The position numbers were made by a program, and so were the translations under genes. The notes under the pieces were generated by a model. The model was not told where the DNA came from. It was given only the letters and a program-made list of their open reading frames with translations, and made no database searches. From Amphibacillus marinus (GTDB taxonomy: Bacteria; Bacillota; Bacilli; Bacillales; Amphibacillaceae), in assembly GCF_900110345.1 (NCBI RefSeq), contig NZ_FODJ01000003.1, positions 248,001 through 312,000 of the forward strand: 64,000 bases of DNA. Direction: 5' to 3'. Shown one piece after another: positions 46,338 through 55,282 of the stretch. Position 1 is the stretch's first letter. Every line of letters starts with the position of its first letter.

Positions 46338-47345
46338 TTAAACTTTTAACAATAAATAAATAAAGTAAGGTGCCCCAATAAATGAAGTAATTAAACCAAC
46401 AGGTATTTCCGATGGAGCTAACAGTGTTCGAGCGAGCATATCAGCAATAAGCAATAATAAAGCTCCCATAAGAGCCGCGGCGGGAATGACATAGTTATGA
46501 TTAGCTCCCACCCATTTTCGGGTTAGATGGGGAACGATTAATGCTAAAAAGGCAATTCCACCCCCGACAGCAACTGAGGATCCTGCTAAAGCAACTGCAA
46601 GAAACAGTAGCTTCGCTCGTTCCTTCTCAACTTCCACACCAAGTCCAATTGCGACTGGATCACCTAACGTAAAAAAATTTAAATAATTAGCTTTGTAGAT
46701 AGCAATAGGTAGGAGAATGATGGTCCATGGTAAGATGGCAAACACCTGATTCCAACTACTGTTTGAAATGCTTCCAGACAACCAAATTGTCGCCTGCATA
46801 AAGTCATTTGGATGCAGGCGTAACTGTAAAACAATTAAGCCAGCTCCAAAGGCAGCATTGACAGCTATTCCGACTAGAATAAGGCGGGTTGCTGTCACTC
46901 CCTTTTTCCAGGCAAGCAAATAGATGAGTAAAGCAGCAATAACCCCACCTAGGAAAGCGACAAAAGGTAATAATAACACAGAGAACTGGCTAAATAATTG
47001 ACTTGAAGCTCGATAGAAGGATAAGAACAAGACAACGGCGAATCCAGCCCCTGAGCTAATCCCTAATATACTGGGGTCAGCAAGTTCATTCTGGGTAATC
47101 CCTTGGAAAATTGAACCAGAAACAGCTAAGCCAGCCCCCGCTAAGAGTGCAAGGAAAAGACGAGGTAGCCGGAATTGAAAAATCACCAATTGATTTTGAC
47201 CTTGATCAAGTCCAATTAGCACCCTAAAGATATCCTGGAATGGAATGCGAATAAAGCCCGTATTTAAGCTAACAAAAAAGATCAAGATAATGAGAATGAA
47301 TAGTATGCTTATAATAAAGCCTGGTTTTTTAATAGTTGATTGCAT
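46338..47345 (-). CDS. FecCD-family iron-siderophore ABC permease, second subunit
   Basis: 335 aa with about nine to ten hydrophobic segments. FecCD landmarks: RLPRLFLALLAGAGLAVSGSIFQGITQNELADPSILGIS near the N-terminus (in pieces) and GGGIAFLALIVPHLTRKWVG near the C-terminus. Forms the membrane channel with the other permease. Its ATG shares one base with the stop of the preceding gene (TAATG). Resembles the YfhA/FhuG position. Confidence 0.9.
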   Translation of the reverse strand: MQSTIKKPGFIISILFILIILIFFVSLNTGFIRIPFQDIFRVLIGLDQGQNQLVIFQFRLPRLFLALLAGAGLAVSGSIFQGITQNELADPSILGISSGAGFAVVLFLSFYRASSQLFSQFSVLLLPFVAFLGGVIAALLIYLLAWKKGVTATRLILVGIAVNAAFGAGLIVLQLRLHPNDFMQATIWLSGSISNSSWNQVFAILPWTIILLPIAIYKANYLNFFTLGDPVAIGLGVEVEKERAKLLFLAVALAGSSVAVGGGIAFLALIVPHLTRKWVGANHNYVIPAAALMGALLLLIADMLARTLLAPSEIPVGLITSFIGAPYFIYLLLKV

Positions 47346-48385
47346 TAATTATTGCCCCCTTTACGTGCCAGATAAAGTAAGAATGGCACGCCAATTAAAG
47401 CTGTCATGGTGCCGACTGGTGTCTCAAAGGGTGGATTTATCATGCGTGCGCCAATATCAGCAAGCACAAGCAAGAGTGCTCCTAAAATGGCAGAGCAAGG
47501 AATAATCCAGCGGTAATCTGCTCCAACTAAGAAGCGCGTAATATGCGGGATGACGAGTCCAACAAAACCGATCGTTCCAGCAATTGAGACGGCCGCTCCA
47601 GTAAGTAGAAGGACAACTAAAATGGCAAGAATGCGAATATGATTAATTTCAACTCCAAGCCCAATGGCAACCTCTTCACTAAGACTAAGGATTGTAATTG
47701 AGCGAGATAAGACCATTGCGCCAATTAAGCCAATGGTAACAACGGGGATAATTACTTCTAATGTAGCCCATCTTGTTCCAGCTACGCCTCCAGCAAACCA
47801 AAAACTAATATCTCTTGCGACATCAAAATGAATTGCAATAGCTGAAGATAGAGATTGTAGAAATGCAGATATTGCTGTTCCAGCTAAAGCGAGCTTAACT
47901 GGTGATAAACCCCCTCTAGAGAATGCACTTAACCCGAACACGGTTGTCGTTCCAAGACCAGCACCGATAAAAGCAGAAAGCATCAACCCCAGTGAAGTTG
48001 TACCTGGAAAAAAAGCAAATGCAAGAGCAATCATAAAAGCTGCCCCAGCAGATATGCCCATAATGGAAGGGGAAGCTAAAGGATTTCGTGTGACCCCTTG
48101 CATAATTGCTCCTGACACGGATAAACAAGCGCCAACAGCTACAGCTGCTAGTGTACGAGGGATTCGCAGCTCATAAACAACTTGGTGACTCGTTAAAGAT
48201 ACGTCATAACTGACAATGCTTTGCCAAATGGTTGTTAGTTCAATCTCGGCAGCACCGAATAAAATGGAGGCAATCATGCTAATTACTAATAAACCTAGGC
48301 CAAAGAGAATAATAAAAATGCCTACTATGGAGCGCTTAATTGGTGACTTGGTTAATGGTTGTTGGTGATTTGGATAATCTTTCAT
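47345..48385 (-). CDS. FecCD-family iron-siderophore ABC permease, first subunit
   Basis: 346 aa, paralogous to the next gene: RIPRTLAAVAVGACLSVSGAIMQGVTRNPLASPSIMGIS and AGTIGFVGLVIPHITRFLVG. A polar 22-residue N-terminus precedes the first helix. First gene of the minus-strand operon, divergent from the binding-protein gene across a Fur box. AAAGGACGG precedes the ATG. No ATPase gene is linked. Confidence 0.9.
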   Translation of the reverse strand: MKDYPNHQQPLTKSPIKRSIVGIFIILFGLGLLVISMIASILFGAAEIELTTIWQSIVSYDVSLTSHQVVYELRIPRTLAAVAVGACLSVSGAIMQGVTRNPLASPSIMGISAGAAFMIALAFAFFPGTTSLGLMLSAFIGAGLGTTTVFGLSAFSRGGLSPVKLALAGTAISAFLQSLSSAIAIHFDVARDISFWFAGGVAGTRWATLEVIIPVVTIGLIGAMVLSRSITILSLSEEVAIGLGVEINHIRILAILVVLLLTGAAVSIAGTIGFVGLVIPHITRFLVGADYRWIIPCSAILGALLLVLADIGARMINPPFETPVGTMTALIGVPFLLYLARKGGNN

Positions 48386-48521
48386 TACATGCCGTCCTTT
48401 AAAAAAATTAATTTTTTACTATCTTACCATATTAATAGTCAGATCAATATGTAGCTCGAGTTGTCTACTTGAGCTAGTTTGCTATTGACAATTATAGCAT
48501 CTTAAAAAAAGTGTTGTAAAT

Positions 48522-48540
48522 GAGAATGAAAATTGTTATC
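48522..48540. promoter_or_regulatory. Fur box between the siderophore transport genes
   Basis: GAGAATGAAAATTGTTATC matches 15 of 19 positions of the Fur consensus and sits 40 bp before the binding-protein ATG, where it can control both directions. Confidence 0.72.
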
Positions 48541-48580
48541 ATTTAAAAGAAGTTTTTAATTATGCTTATGGAGGAAAAAA

Positions 48581-49549
48581 ATGGGAAATAAATTAAAGAA
48601 ACTTATTTATTTTGGGTTAATTGTATCCCTTTTAACTTTGGTGGCATGTAGCCCATCAACTGATACAGATGCAGACGAGCAAACAAATTCAAACGACGAG
48701 CAAACAAGTGATACTCGTGTTTTAACAGATGCAGTTGGTAATGAAGTCGAGGTACCAGCAAATCCAGAGCGTGTGATTGCCTCTTATTTAGAGGATCATT
48801 TAATTGCGCTTGACATCACACCAGTTGCACAATGGTCAATTCAAGATGGAGCGAGCGTTCAGGATTACTTACAAGACCATTTGCAGAATGTAGATACCAT
48901 TCCGAGTGAATTGCCATTTGAAGCGGTAGCAAGCTTTAATCCGGATTTAATAATCCTTCCTTCAGCTAGTTCGGTTGAGGAAGGCACTTACGATCAGTAT
49001 GCACAAATTGCCCCAACTTATATTGTAAGTGAGGAAACGAATGAAGATTGGCGTGAGAACCTCCAACGCATTGCAGAAGTGTTTGGATTAGAGGAGCAAG
49101 CAGAACAGGTTCTTAGTGATTATGAAGCTAAAGCTTCTGAGGCAAGTCAGCTTATTGAACAGGCAATTGGCGATCAATCAGCCGCTGCGATATGGTTTGT
49201 TGCAGATACCTTCTATATTGTTGGTGACGCTGTATCTAGTGGTGCTGTTCTGTATCAGGATCTCGGAATAGCAGTACCTGCCGTTGTGGAAGAAGTGTCA
49301 AGTGCAGCAACAGGGAACTGGTCACCAATCTCATTGGAAAAACTAGCAGAGTTAGATGCTGACCACATCTTTTTAATTAATAGCAGTGATTCAGGTGAAG
49401 TCTTCGATGACCCCATCTGGTCTAATATTCCTGCTGTTGCCCAAGGTAATGTTTATGAATATGCAGCAGAAACAAGCTGGTTATATTCAGGGACAATTGC
49501 CAACGAGCAGATTATTGAAGCTGTTTTGGCAAACCTAACAACTGAATAG
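48581..49549 (+). CDS. Iron-siderophore ABC transporter binding lipoprotein
   Basis: 322 aa. Signal peptide with lipobox LTLVACS, a Thr/Asp/Gln-rich linker, then a class III binding protein (VLTDAVGNEVEVPANPERVIASYLEDHLIALDI, later FNPDLIILP and LDADHIFLI). The long central helix is typical of FepB/YfiY-type receptors. Delivers a ferric siderophore, probably hydroxamate or carboxylate, to the two FecCD permeases. TATGGAGG before the ATG. Confidence 0.88.
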   Translation: MGNKLKKLIYFGLIVSLLTLVACSPSTDTDADEQTNSNDEQTSDTRVLTDAVGNEVEVPANPERVIASYLEDHLIALDITPVAQWSIQDGASVQDYLQDHLQNVDTIPSELPFEAVASFNPDLIILPSASSVEEGTYDQYAQIAPTYIVSEETNEDWRENLQRIAEVFGLEEQAEQVLSDYEAKASEASQLIEQAIGDQSAAAIWFVADTFYIVGDAVSSGAVLYQDLGIAVPAVVEEVSSAATGNWSPISLEKLAELDADHIFLINSSDSGEVFDDPIWSNIPAVAQGNVYEYAAETSWLYSGTIANEQIIEAVLANLTTE

Positions 49550-49591
49550 AAAATAGCGGGTGCATTGATGGGGCCGCTGAAAATGTCCGAA

Positions 49592-49636
49592 AAGATAGGG
49601 ATATCCATTTTAGCGTGGGTATCCTATCTTTTTTTA
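49592..49636 (+). terminator. Terminator after the binding-protein gene
   Basis: AAGATAGGGATA with TATCCTATCTT (one bulge) and a long T-run. Confidence 0.82.
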
Positions 49637-49716
49637 TAGAGCGTTTTCTTGAAAAGTGTTGCTATAAAGAGTTGGAAATGTAAAAATGATACTAAAACGG
49701 TAAGGGGTTCGTCTGA

Positions 49717-50117
49717 ATGAAAGAATGTCTTTTTTGTAATATTGATTTAGTAGCACAACAACAAGTCATAACTCAGAATGAACATTGTCTTTTCCTACAA
49801 ACTCCACAAGAAGTTTAATTGGCTCAGGACTAATAGTTCCAATTAAGCATCGAGAAACAGTTTTCGCCTTAACGGAAGAAGAGTGGTCCGCAACATACTC
49901 TTTACTACAAGAAGTAAAAGCTATCTTGGATGAAAAACATCAAGCAGATGGGTATAACATCGGTTGGAACTGTAATGCTGTTGGTGGTCAGCACATCATG
50001 CATTCGCACCTACATGTTATCCCTCGATTTAGTGATGAACCCTATGCTGGGAAAGGAATTAGACACTGGCTAAAAAGTTTAGATAACAAGCGAAAAACAG
50101 CAGGTCATTTTAAATGA
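49717..50117 (+). pseudogene. HIT-family hydrolase broken by a one-base frameshift
   Basis: The first 33 codons from ATG 49717 read MKECLFCNIDLVAQQQ through TPQEV and then hit TAA at 49816. The rest continues in another frame: LIGSGLIVPIKHRETVF, ending with GGQHIMHSHLHVIPRF, the histidine triad, and PYAGKGIRHWL. Adding one T to the TTT at 49814-49816 restores PQEV-LIGSGLIVP, a continuous HIT protein of about 133 aa (CxxC zinc site plus HxHxH). Either a recent inactivation or a sequence error; the rest is intact. Confidence 0.82.
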
Positions 50118-50434
50118 CGGTATCCGTTTGAAATTAAGGTTTGGCTCGATATTAATTGAATTGCATTTGAAGCTTTCTTTTCATCTTGGTTTTTATTCAA
50201 TTCAAGAAATCGAAATGCCATTAAACATACCAAACAAGCATGCACAAGTTAATCTGAATTCAAGTAAAGCAGTGGATAGCAAATCTCCCTAGTTTTATCA
50301 AAGTTAGATACATATTTCGGTATACGAGAAATGAATATATATTAAATCCTTTTTATACCCCTCTATAAAAGGGTATATTTTTAATGAGTTTGATAAGATA
50401 TAAACAGATCTAAAATAGATAGGATGTCGACAAG
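50118..50434 (+). other. Intergenic region upstream of the restriction cassette
   Basis: No ribosome-site-supported gene; one 55-codon open stretch (to 50291) has no start. An imperfect palindrome ATTTC-ggtatacga-GAAAT lies at 50314-50332. The terminator-like hairpin described next isolates the cassette. Confidence 0.45.
50354..50382 (+). terminator. Terminator-like hairpin before the restriction cassette
   Basis: TATACCC / GGGTATA, 10-nt loop, followed by TTTTT. Confidence 0.65.
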
Positions 50435-51010
50435 ATGGAGAGAAAGTTGTTTGAAAGGGTTCTACAAAAGGTCTTAATAGTTAAGACATACAGTTTGCTA
50501 GAGGAAACCATTGAACAGTTAGAACAAACTCGCCAGATTGAAATTGATGAATCAAAAGGAAGAGGAGAAGTTTTTGATAGAGTAGATCGCATCTCTCAAC
50601 GTTCCATTTCAACGGAATTAAAAGGAGAAAATAATCCTAATTGGCTAAATAATATCCTCACTCATTATAGCGATATGCAAATTAGTAATTATCTTCGCTT
50701 AGTTGCAAATCTACAGAGCAAGCATGAGGGAGTAGGTATAGATTTTTCTTTGGATAATTTTATAGAGGATGAAACTTTATATCTTTCTGAACTGACCAAT
50801 AATTTTATTCGAGATTTCTCTGAGAATGTAAGCTCGTTAGATATTTTCTTGTCTGATTATGAGGAAGATACCTTAAATGAACTATTTTCAATTCTAATTA
50901 AATTAGTAGAAAAAGCATCTTTAACAGCGGAGGAAGAAGATATATGTTGGAAGATTATTGAATCTTTAGAGGAGGAACAAAATAATGAGTTTGAACAACA
51001 AGGAGAATAG
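50435..51010 (+). CDS. Unknown 191-aa acidic protein of the restriction cassette
   Basis: Not recognised. A helical, acidic protein (many Glu/Asp, C-terminal ESLEEEQNNEFEQQ) with no PD-(D/E)xK site, zinc motif or helix-turn-helix that I can see. It overlaps the start of the restriction nuclease gene by 26 nt, so the two are translationally coupled and probably work together, for example as a nuclease subunit, inhibitor or chaperone. ATG at 50435; the nearest purine-rich site (GGATG then GACAAG) is weak, which may keep expression low. Confidence 0.65.
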   Translation: MERKLFERVLQKVLIVKTYSLLEETIEQLEQTRQIEIDESKGRGEVFDRVDRISQRSISTELKGENNPNWLNNILTHYSDMQISNYLRLVANLQSKHEGVGIDFSLDNFIEDETLYLSELTNNFIRDFSENVSSLDIFLSDYEEDTLNELFSILIKLVEKASLTAEEEDICWKIIESLEEEQNNEFEQQGE

Positions 51011-52637
51011 GAAATTTAGAACAACATGGTTTGTTACACGCCCACAACGTGATCCACAGTACTTTCCAGAGGCTCTGAAAGCGCTGAAGGAAGCCACTAA
51101 TAATTTTACTGAGAAATGGAACTCTAATCGTACTATTCAAAAAAAATACGAGGAAGTTTTAGCTTCTAAAGGATTAAAACGTAAGAATATATCAGCTGAT
51201 GGATCTGGTGGTCGAACATGGGCTGCAATGCTTCGAACATATAGCTTTGTCTATTTAATGGATGATGGAAGACTGGTCCCTACAAAAGTGGGTTTGGCAT
51301 TGATATCGGGAAAGAATGTTTATGATAATATTCGTAAACAACTGTTAACGCTTCAAATCCCTAATGCATACTTTAATTCTTCTGGGTTTCGACCTAAGTA
51401 TGAGGAAGGCTTTCGTATTCGTCCCATTCTTTTCTTACTTCGATTGGTTAATTCTAAGGAAATAGACTATTATGTAACGAAAGAAGAGATTACTTATTTT
51501 GTAATGTTTGCTAGGCAAGATAGCGATTTAAAAGACATTATTAAAAAAATTAGTGTATATCGTAAGCTTGATGATGAAGATAAAAAAATGGAAAAGGAAT
51601 GTATTGCTTTATTAGACCATCGTGAACGTTCTGATAAACTAGCTCGGGACTTTGAAGCTGCTAACGGTGATGTTGCTCACACTCTAATGCTACAACTTAG
51701 TTACACAGAACTCGTTGATTACGTTAATGCTACGCTCCAGATCCCAAAAAATTCGACAACAGAGCTTATAATTAAATTATTACAGGAATTTGATGAGCGA
51801 TATCCGTTCAATACGCGTTATGAAATTTCAGAAGCACGTTTTGGTGAAAGCGCAGGTCTTGATATTGAGAGCTATAAATCTAGAGTAATCACATATGAGA
51901 AAGTAGCATCCAATAAATCTAAGGAACATAATCTAGTTATGAATGTTTTGGCTAATTTCCCAAACTTAGCAGGAGAAAGCTATGATAAAATTTTTGAAAT
52001 AACTTCTGCTATTTTTCCACCAAAAAAAGCAAACGAGATGGCATTAGAAATTCAGTCGATGTCTGGTACAAGTACGCCGAATATTGATGAAGATTTTATT
52101 ACATCATACTTAAACCAAACAGATGATTTAGAATTCGAACGTCAATCTGTTGAGATTCTTCGTGCATACGGTTTTGAGACAGTCATACATCCTACGCCAG
52201 TTGTTGAAGGAGTTCGGACCAGTATTGATATATTAATTCATATTGATGAATCAAACGTTGCAATTTTAGATGCGAAAAACTACCGGAAGAAATTTGCCCT
52301 GTCTGCTAATCTAGCAAACCATATGGCAACTGAGTATATTCCAGAATATAACGGATACTCTGGAAAAAAAGTTCGTTATTTTGGGTATATTACCGCTTCC
52401 AGAATTGGTGGTGTATCTAATATGAGAAAAATTGTTGATAAAGCTGCAAATTATAGTGAAAATCTAAAAGTTTCAGGAGCTTTAATCTCTGCCTCAGCAA
52501 TTTTAGGGTTGCTAGATTATTGTATAGAAAATGATATATCTATTGAAAAACGAAAATCTTATTTTGTTGAACTTTTAAACGATAATGTTGGTTATGAAAC
52601 ATATAGTCAAATAGCGCATCGTTTGAAATTGAATTAA
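50985..52637 (+). CDS. AlwI-family type II restriction endonuclease
   Basis: 550 aa. The N-terminal part WFVTRPQRDPQYFPEALKAL, MLRTYSFVYLMDDGRLVPT and FRIRPILFLLRLV follows the DNA-recognition domain pattern of AlwI / N.BstNBI enzymes (comparison from memory). The C-terminal part carries the nuclease site: D415 in SIDILIH, then D429-x-K431 in AILDAKNYRKKF, a PD-(D/E)xK arrangement with the same 14-residue spacing as in that family. Such enzymes cut outside an asymmetric site. GGAGG before the ATG, within the end of the 191-aa gene. Confidence 0.78.
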   Translation: MSLNNKENRKFRTTWFVTRPQRDPQYFPEALKALKEATNNFTEKWNSNRTIQKKYEEVLASKGLKRKNISADGSGGRTWAAMLRTYSFVYLMDDGRLVPTKVGLALISGKNVYDNIRKQLLTLQIPNAYFNSSGFRPKYEEGFRIRPILFLLRLVNSKEIDYYVTKEEITYFVMFARQDSDLKDIIKKISVYRKLDDEDKKMEKECIALLDHRERSDKLARDFEAANGDVAHTLMLQLSYTELVDYVNATLQIPKNSTTELIIKLLQEFDERYPFNTRYEISEARFGESAGLDIESYKSRVITYEKVASNKSKEHNLVMNVLANFPNLAGESYDKIFEITSAIFPPKKANEMALEIQSMSGTSTPNIDEDFITSYLNQTDDLEFERQSVEILRAYGFETVIHPTPVVEGVRTSIDILIHIDESNVAILDAKNYRKKFALSANLANHMATEYIPEYNGYSGKKVRYFGYITASRIGGVSNMRKIVDKAANYSENLKVSGALISASAILGLLDYCIENDISIEKRKSYFVELLNDNVGYETYSQIAHRLKLN

Positions 52638-52679
52638 TCAATAATATAGCTCCTGCTTGGTTAGGGAATTGATTTTTTC

Positions 52680-52717
52680 TCGACATATGCTAAACTAGGA
52701 ATACAAAGCATATGCTA
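52680..52717 (+). promoter_or_regulatory. Promoter and direct repeats before the DNA methyltransferase
   Basis: CATATGCTA occurs at 52684-52692 and 52709-52717, 25 bp apart, overlapping a possible promoter (TCGACA 52680-52685, 16 bp, TACAAA 52702-52707). Several C5 methylases repress their own genes by binding such repeats; that is inferred here. Confidence 0.5.
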
Positions 52718-52750
52718 GAACGTTAGTTCTTGTTTGGGAGGCTTATTATT

Positions 52751-53893
52751 ATGATATTTAGAACAGCAGAATTGTTTGCAGGACCTGGTGGAGGTGCGTA
52801 TGCTGCTAAAACTTCACGTTTTGTAGATCAGAACGAAGAGGAATGGGGTTTTTCCCATGTTTGGGCGAATGAATATGACAAAGATACCGTTGATACGTAT
52901 AAATTAAATATTTTAGAAGACCCCAATGCAGAGACAGTTTTTTGTCAGGATGTTAGAACATTTGATTTAACTGATCATGAACGACTTTCAGATATTGATG
53001 CTCTAATTTTTGGTTTTCCGTGTAATGACTATTCTCTTGTCGGAAAACAAAAAGGCCTTGAGGGAGATTTTGGTCCGCTTTACACATATGGGGTTAAAGC
53101 ATTGAAAGAATTTCGTCCAGACGTTTTTGTAGCTGAAAATGTTGGAGGACTGTCTTCAGCAAATGAAGGAGAGGCGTTTATTCAGATACTTAAAGAGCTT
53201 GAAGAGGTAGGTTATGTTATAACACCTAATTTTTATAAATTTGAACAATATGGTGTACCACAAGCACGGCATCGTATCATTATTGTAGGAATTCGGAGAG
53301 ATCTTGCTGAGCAAGGAATAGAATTTAAAGTTCCTGCGCCAACGACGCCAACAGTATCCGATTATAGAACAGCTGGACAGGCACTTACAAGTCCTCCCAT
53401 TCCTAATAATGCTTTTAATCATGAACATACCAATCATAACAAACGAACAGTTGATATGCTGTCTTACATTCCCGAAGGTGGTAATGCGTGGGTAGAGTAC
53501 ATTCCAGAAGAGCTACGTTTAAAAGTGAAAGGTGCTAGATTGAGTAACATTTATAAGAGGCTTGATCGAAATAAACCATCGTATACTGTCACTGGTTCAG
53601 GTGGTGGAGGAACACATATGTATCATTGGAATGAAAATCGTGCTTTAACCAATCGTGAACGGGCTAGGCTACAGACATTTCCAGATGATTTTTATTTCCA
53701 AGGTGGCAAAGAGAGTGTACGTAAGCAAATTGGGATGGCAATACCACCAGAAGGACTTCGGCATATTTTGATGGCCATTTTAAGAACGTTTGCTGGTGAA
53801 GAATATGCTTGGGTGGAGCCAACTAAGAAACTTCAAGTAAACACTTTGTATAAAGAAACTGGTAACGAGATTGCATCCTTAGTGAAGGTGTAG
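52751..53893 (+). CDS. DNA (cytosine-5) methyltransferase
   Basis: 380 aa with the C5-methylase motifs in order: I AELFAGPGGG, IV GFPCNDYS with catalytic C91, VI VAENVGG (E129), VIII QARHRIIIVG, IX region LDRNKPSYTVTGSGGGG and X IGMAIPPEG. The variable target-recognition region between VIII and IX is short (about 90 residues). Methylates cytosine in a site that cannot be read from sequence and should protect it from the adjacent nuclease. GGGAGG is nine bases before ATG 52751. Confidence 0.92.
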   Translation: MIFRTAELFAGPGGGAYAAKTSRFVDQNEEEWGFSHVWANEYDKDTVDTYKLNILEDPNAETVFCQDVRTFDLTDHERLSDIDALIFGFPCNDYSLVGKQKGLEGDFGPLYTYGVKALKEFRPDVFVAENVGGLSSANEGEAFIQILKELEEVGYVITPNFYKFEQYGVPQARHRIIIVGIRRDLAEQGIEFKVPAPTTPTVSDYRTAGQALTSPPIPNNAFNHEHTNHNKRTVDMLSYIPEGGNAWVEYIPEELRLKVKGARLSNIYKRLDRNKPSYTVTGSGGGGTHMYHWNENRALTNRERARLQTFPDDFYFQGGKESVRKQIGMAIPPEGLRHILMAILRTFAGEEYAWVEPTKKLQVNTLYKETGNEIASLVKV

Positions 53894-53948
53894 TTTCACA
53901 GATGCTATTAAAGTAGTTAACTGGTAACTTATCTGTTTGTAAGAAGAG

Positions 53949-53995
53949 ACGGTCAACTTCTGGGGGGTTAAAAGTTATAAGTTGACCGTTTTATA
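53949..53995 (+). terminator. Terminator of the restriction-modification cassette
   Basis: ACGGTCAACTT / AAGTTGACCGT, 11-bp stem with a 19-nt loop, followed by TTTAT. Confidence 0.78.
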
Positions 53996-54108
53996 CCTTT
54001 CTTTATTTTCCATATAGAGAATTCCGCTTAAGATCGCCTTCGCTGATTGTATACAGCTTTTTGTGATAAGATAAATGTGTTAAAATAGTTGCAAAAGTGG
54101 GTGTGGGC

Positions 54109-54888
54109 ATGAAGCATTCAATAACAGAAATCTTAAATTATTTAAAGAGTCATGTTAATGAAGGCATTTCGATAGCTGAAATTGCTAACCATTTCGGCTA
54201 TAGTAAGTATCATTTTAGTCGTACGTTTAAAAAGATCACTGGCTTTTCACCTAAGTCCTATTTAGCTGCTATCAAAATTGAGCAGAGTATTGAGCAATTA
54301 TTAAAAGAGAAACGAACAGTGCTGAGGGCTCACCTTCAGGTTGGTTACTTAAGCTCAAGTACTTTTTCACAAAGTTTTAAAGACAGCACAGGACTGTCCC
54401 CAAAACAGTATCAGCTTCAAGTCAATCAGCTTCATCAATTTCTTCAGGAGGAAGCAGAGAATATTGACCTGCGAAATACAATTACATATAAAGGTAAGCT
54501 TGAAAACACAGCCAACCAATGCCATGTTTATCTTAAGTACCCTGATTCATTTAATGGGGGTATTACTTTTGTTGGTTTATTCCACCATCCTATCCCTGAT
54601 CACTCCCCTATTATCGGACAAGCAGTATTAAAGAAACAACACACATCCTTTATAAATATCCCAGATGGTGATTTTTATCTGTTAGCTTGTTGTATTGAGA
54701 AAAGTCATAACCCAATTAATTATTTTGTTCTTAAGGATGCCCTAAGAGGTAAAGTTGAGAAAAGGTTGTCATTTAATGCAGAGCACCCTGTTCATTCGGT
54801 AGAATTGCAGTTGCGTCCGCCTTTACCAGAGGACCCACCCATTATTATTAATCTTCCGCAATTGCTTAAAGAAGCCTTAATGAAATAA
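54109..54888 (+). CDS. AraC-family transcriptional regulator
   Basis: About 259 aa. Two helix-turn-helix motifs at the N-terminus (ISIAEIANHFGYSKYHFSRTFKKITG and VGYLSSSTFSQSFKDSTGLSP), followed by a domain of about 150 residues with a proline-rich end (LRPPLPEDPPIIINLP). Note the second motif starts AHLQVGYLSSS, somewhat diverged. ATG 54109 is taken to match the conserved beginning; GTG 54097 is an alternative, and neither has a strong ribosome site. Confidence 0.8.
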   Translation: MKHSITEILNYLKSHVNEGISIAEIANHFGYSKYHFSRTFKKITGFSPKSYLAAIKIEQSIEQLLKEKRTVLRAHLQVGYLSSSTFSQSFKDSTGLSPKQYQLQVNQLHQFLQEEAENIDLRNTITYKGKLENTANQCHVYLKYPDSFNGGITFVGLFHHPIPDHSPIIGQAVLKKQHTSFINIPDGDFYLLACCIEKSHNPINYFVLKDALRGKVEKRLSFNAEHPVHSVELQLRPPLPEDPPIIINLPQLLKEALMK

Positions 54889-55282
54889 CATGATTGTTAA
54901 CTTAAGCAAGCTTGACAATTTCTATTTTAATTAATGTTTTTGTTCAGTACATGTTGTAAATCACTGTAATCATTCGCTGTCTTATTTTCCCTAATCTGTA
55001 TTTTGTAGATCAAAAATGATCAGGCCTATTGCGTAACCAAAGCACTTAAACAAGCCTTTTTGTTGAATAAAAAACTGTTACTAGCATCGCTTCTTTTTGA
55101 GAATGATTAGTGATGAGCAAAAGTAATCTGATTTGTAGCTGCTAGCGTTAGTTCGAAAAGCTTAACCTGTGTTGAGAAGATGACATAAAAAGGTGCTCAC
55201 TCGAAAGTAGCGTGGGCATATGCTAATGTAGATAATTTTATCTCCATCAAGTTTTAATAAAAGCTAGGAGGGAAAAAGATTA
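54889..55282 (+). other. Intergenic region, no gene seen
   Basis: AT-rich with no ORF carrying a ribosome site. A short open stretch near 55018-55110 (DQAYCVTKALKQAFLLNKKL) is bounded by stops and could be a decayed gene, without support. Confidence 0.4.

Noticed and set aside
50124-50291. 55-codon plus-strand open stretch after the HIT pseudogene
   Set aside because: No start codon or ribosome site and no recognisable motif.
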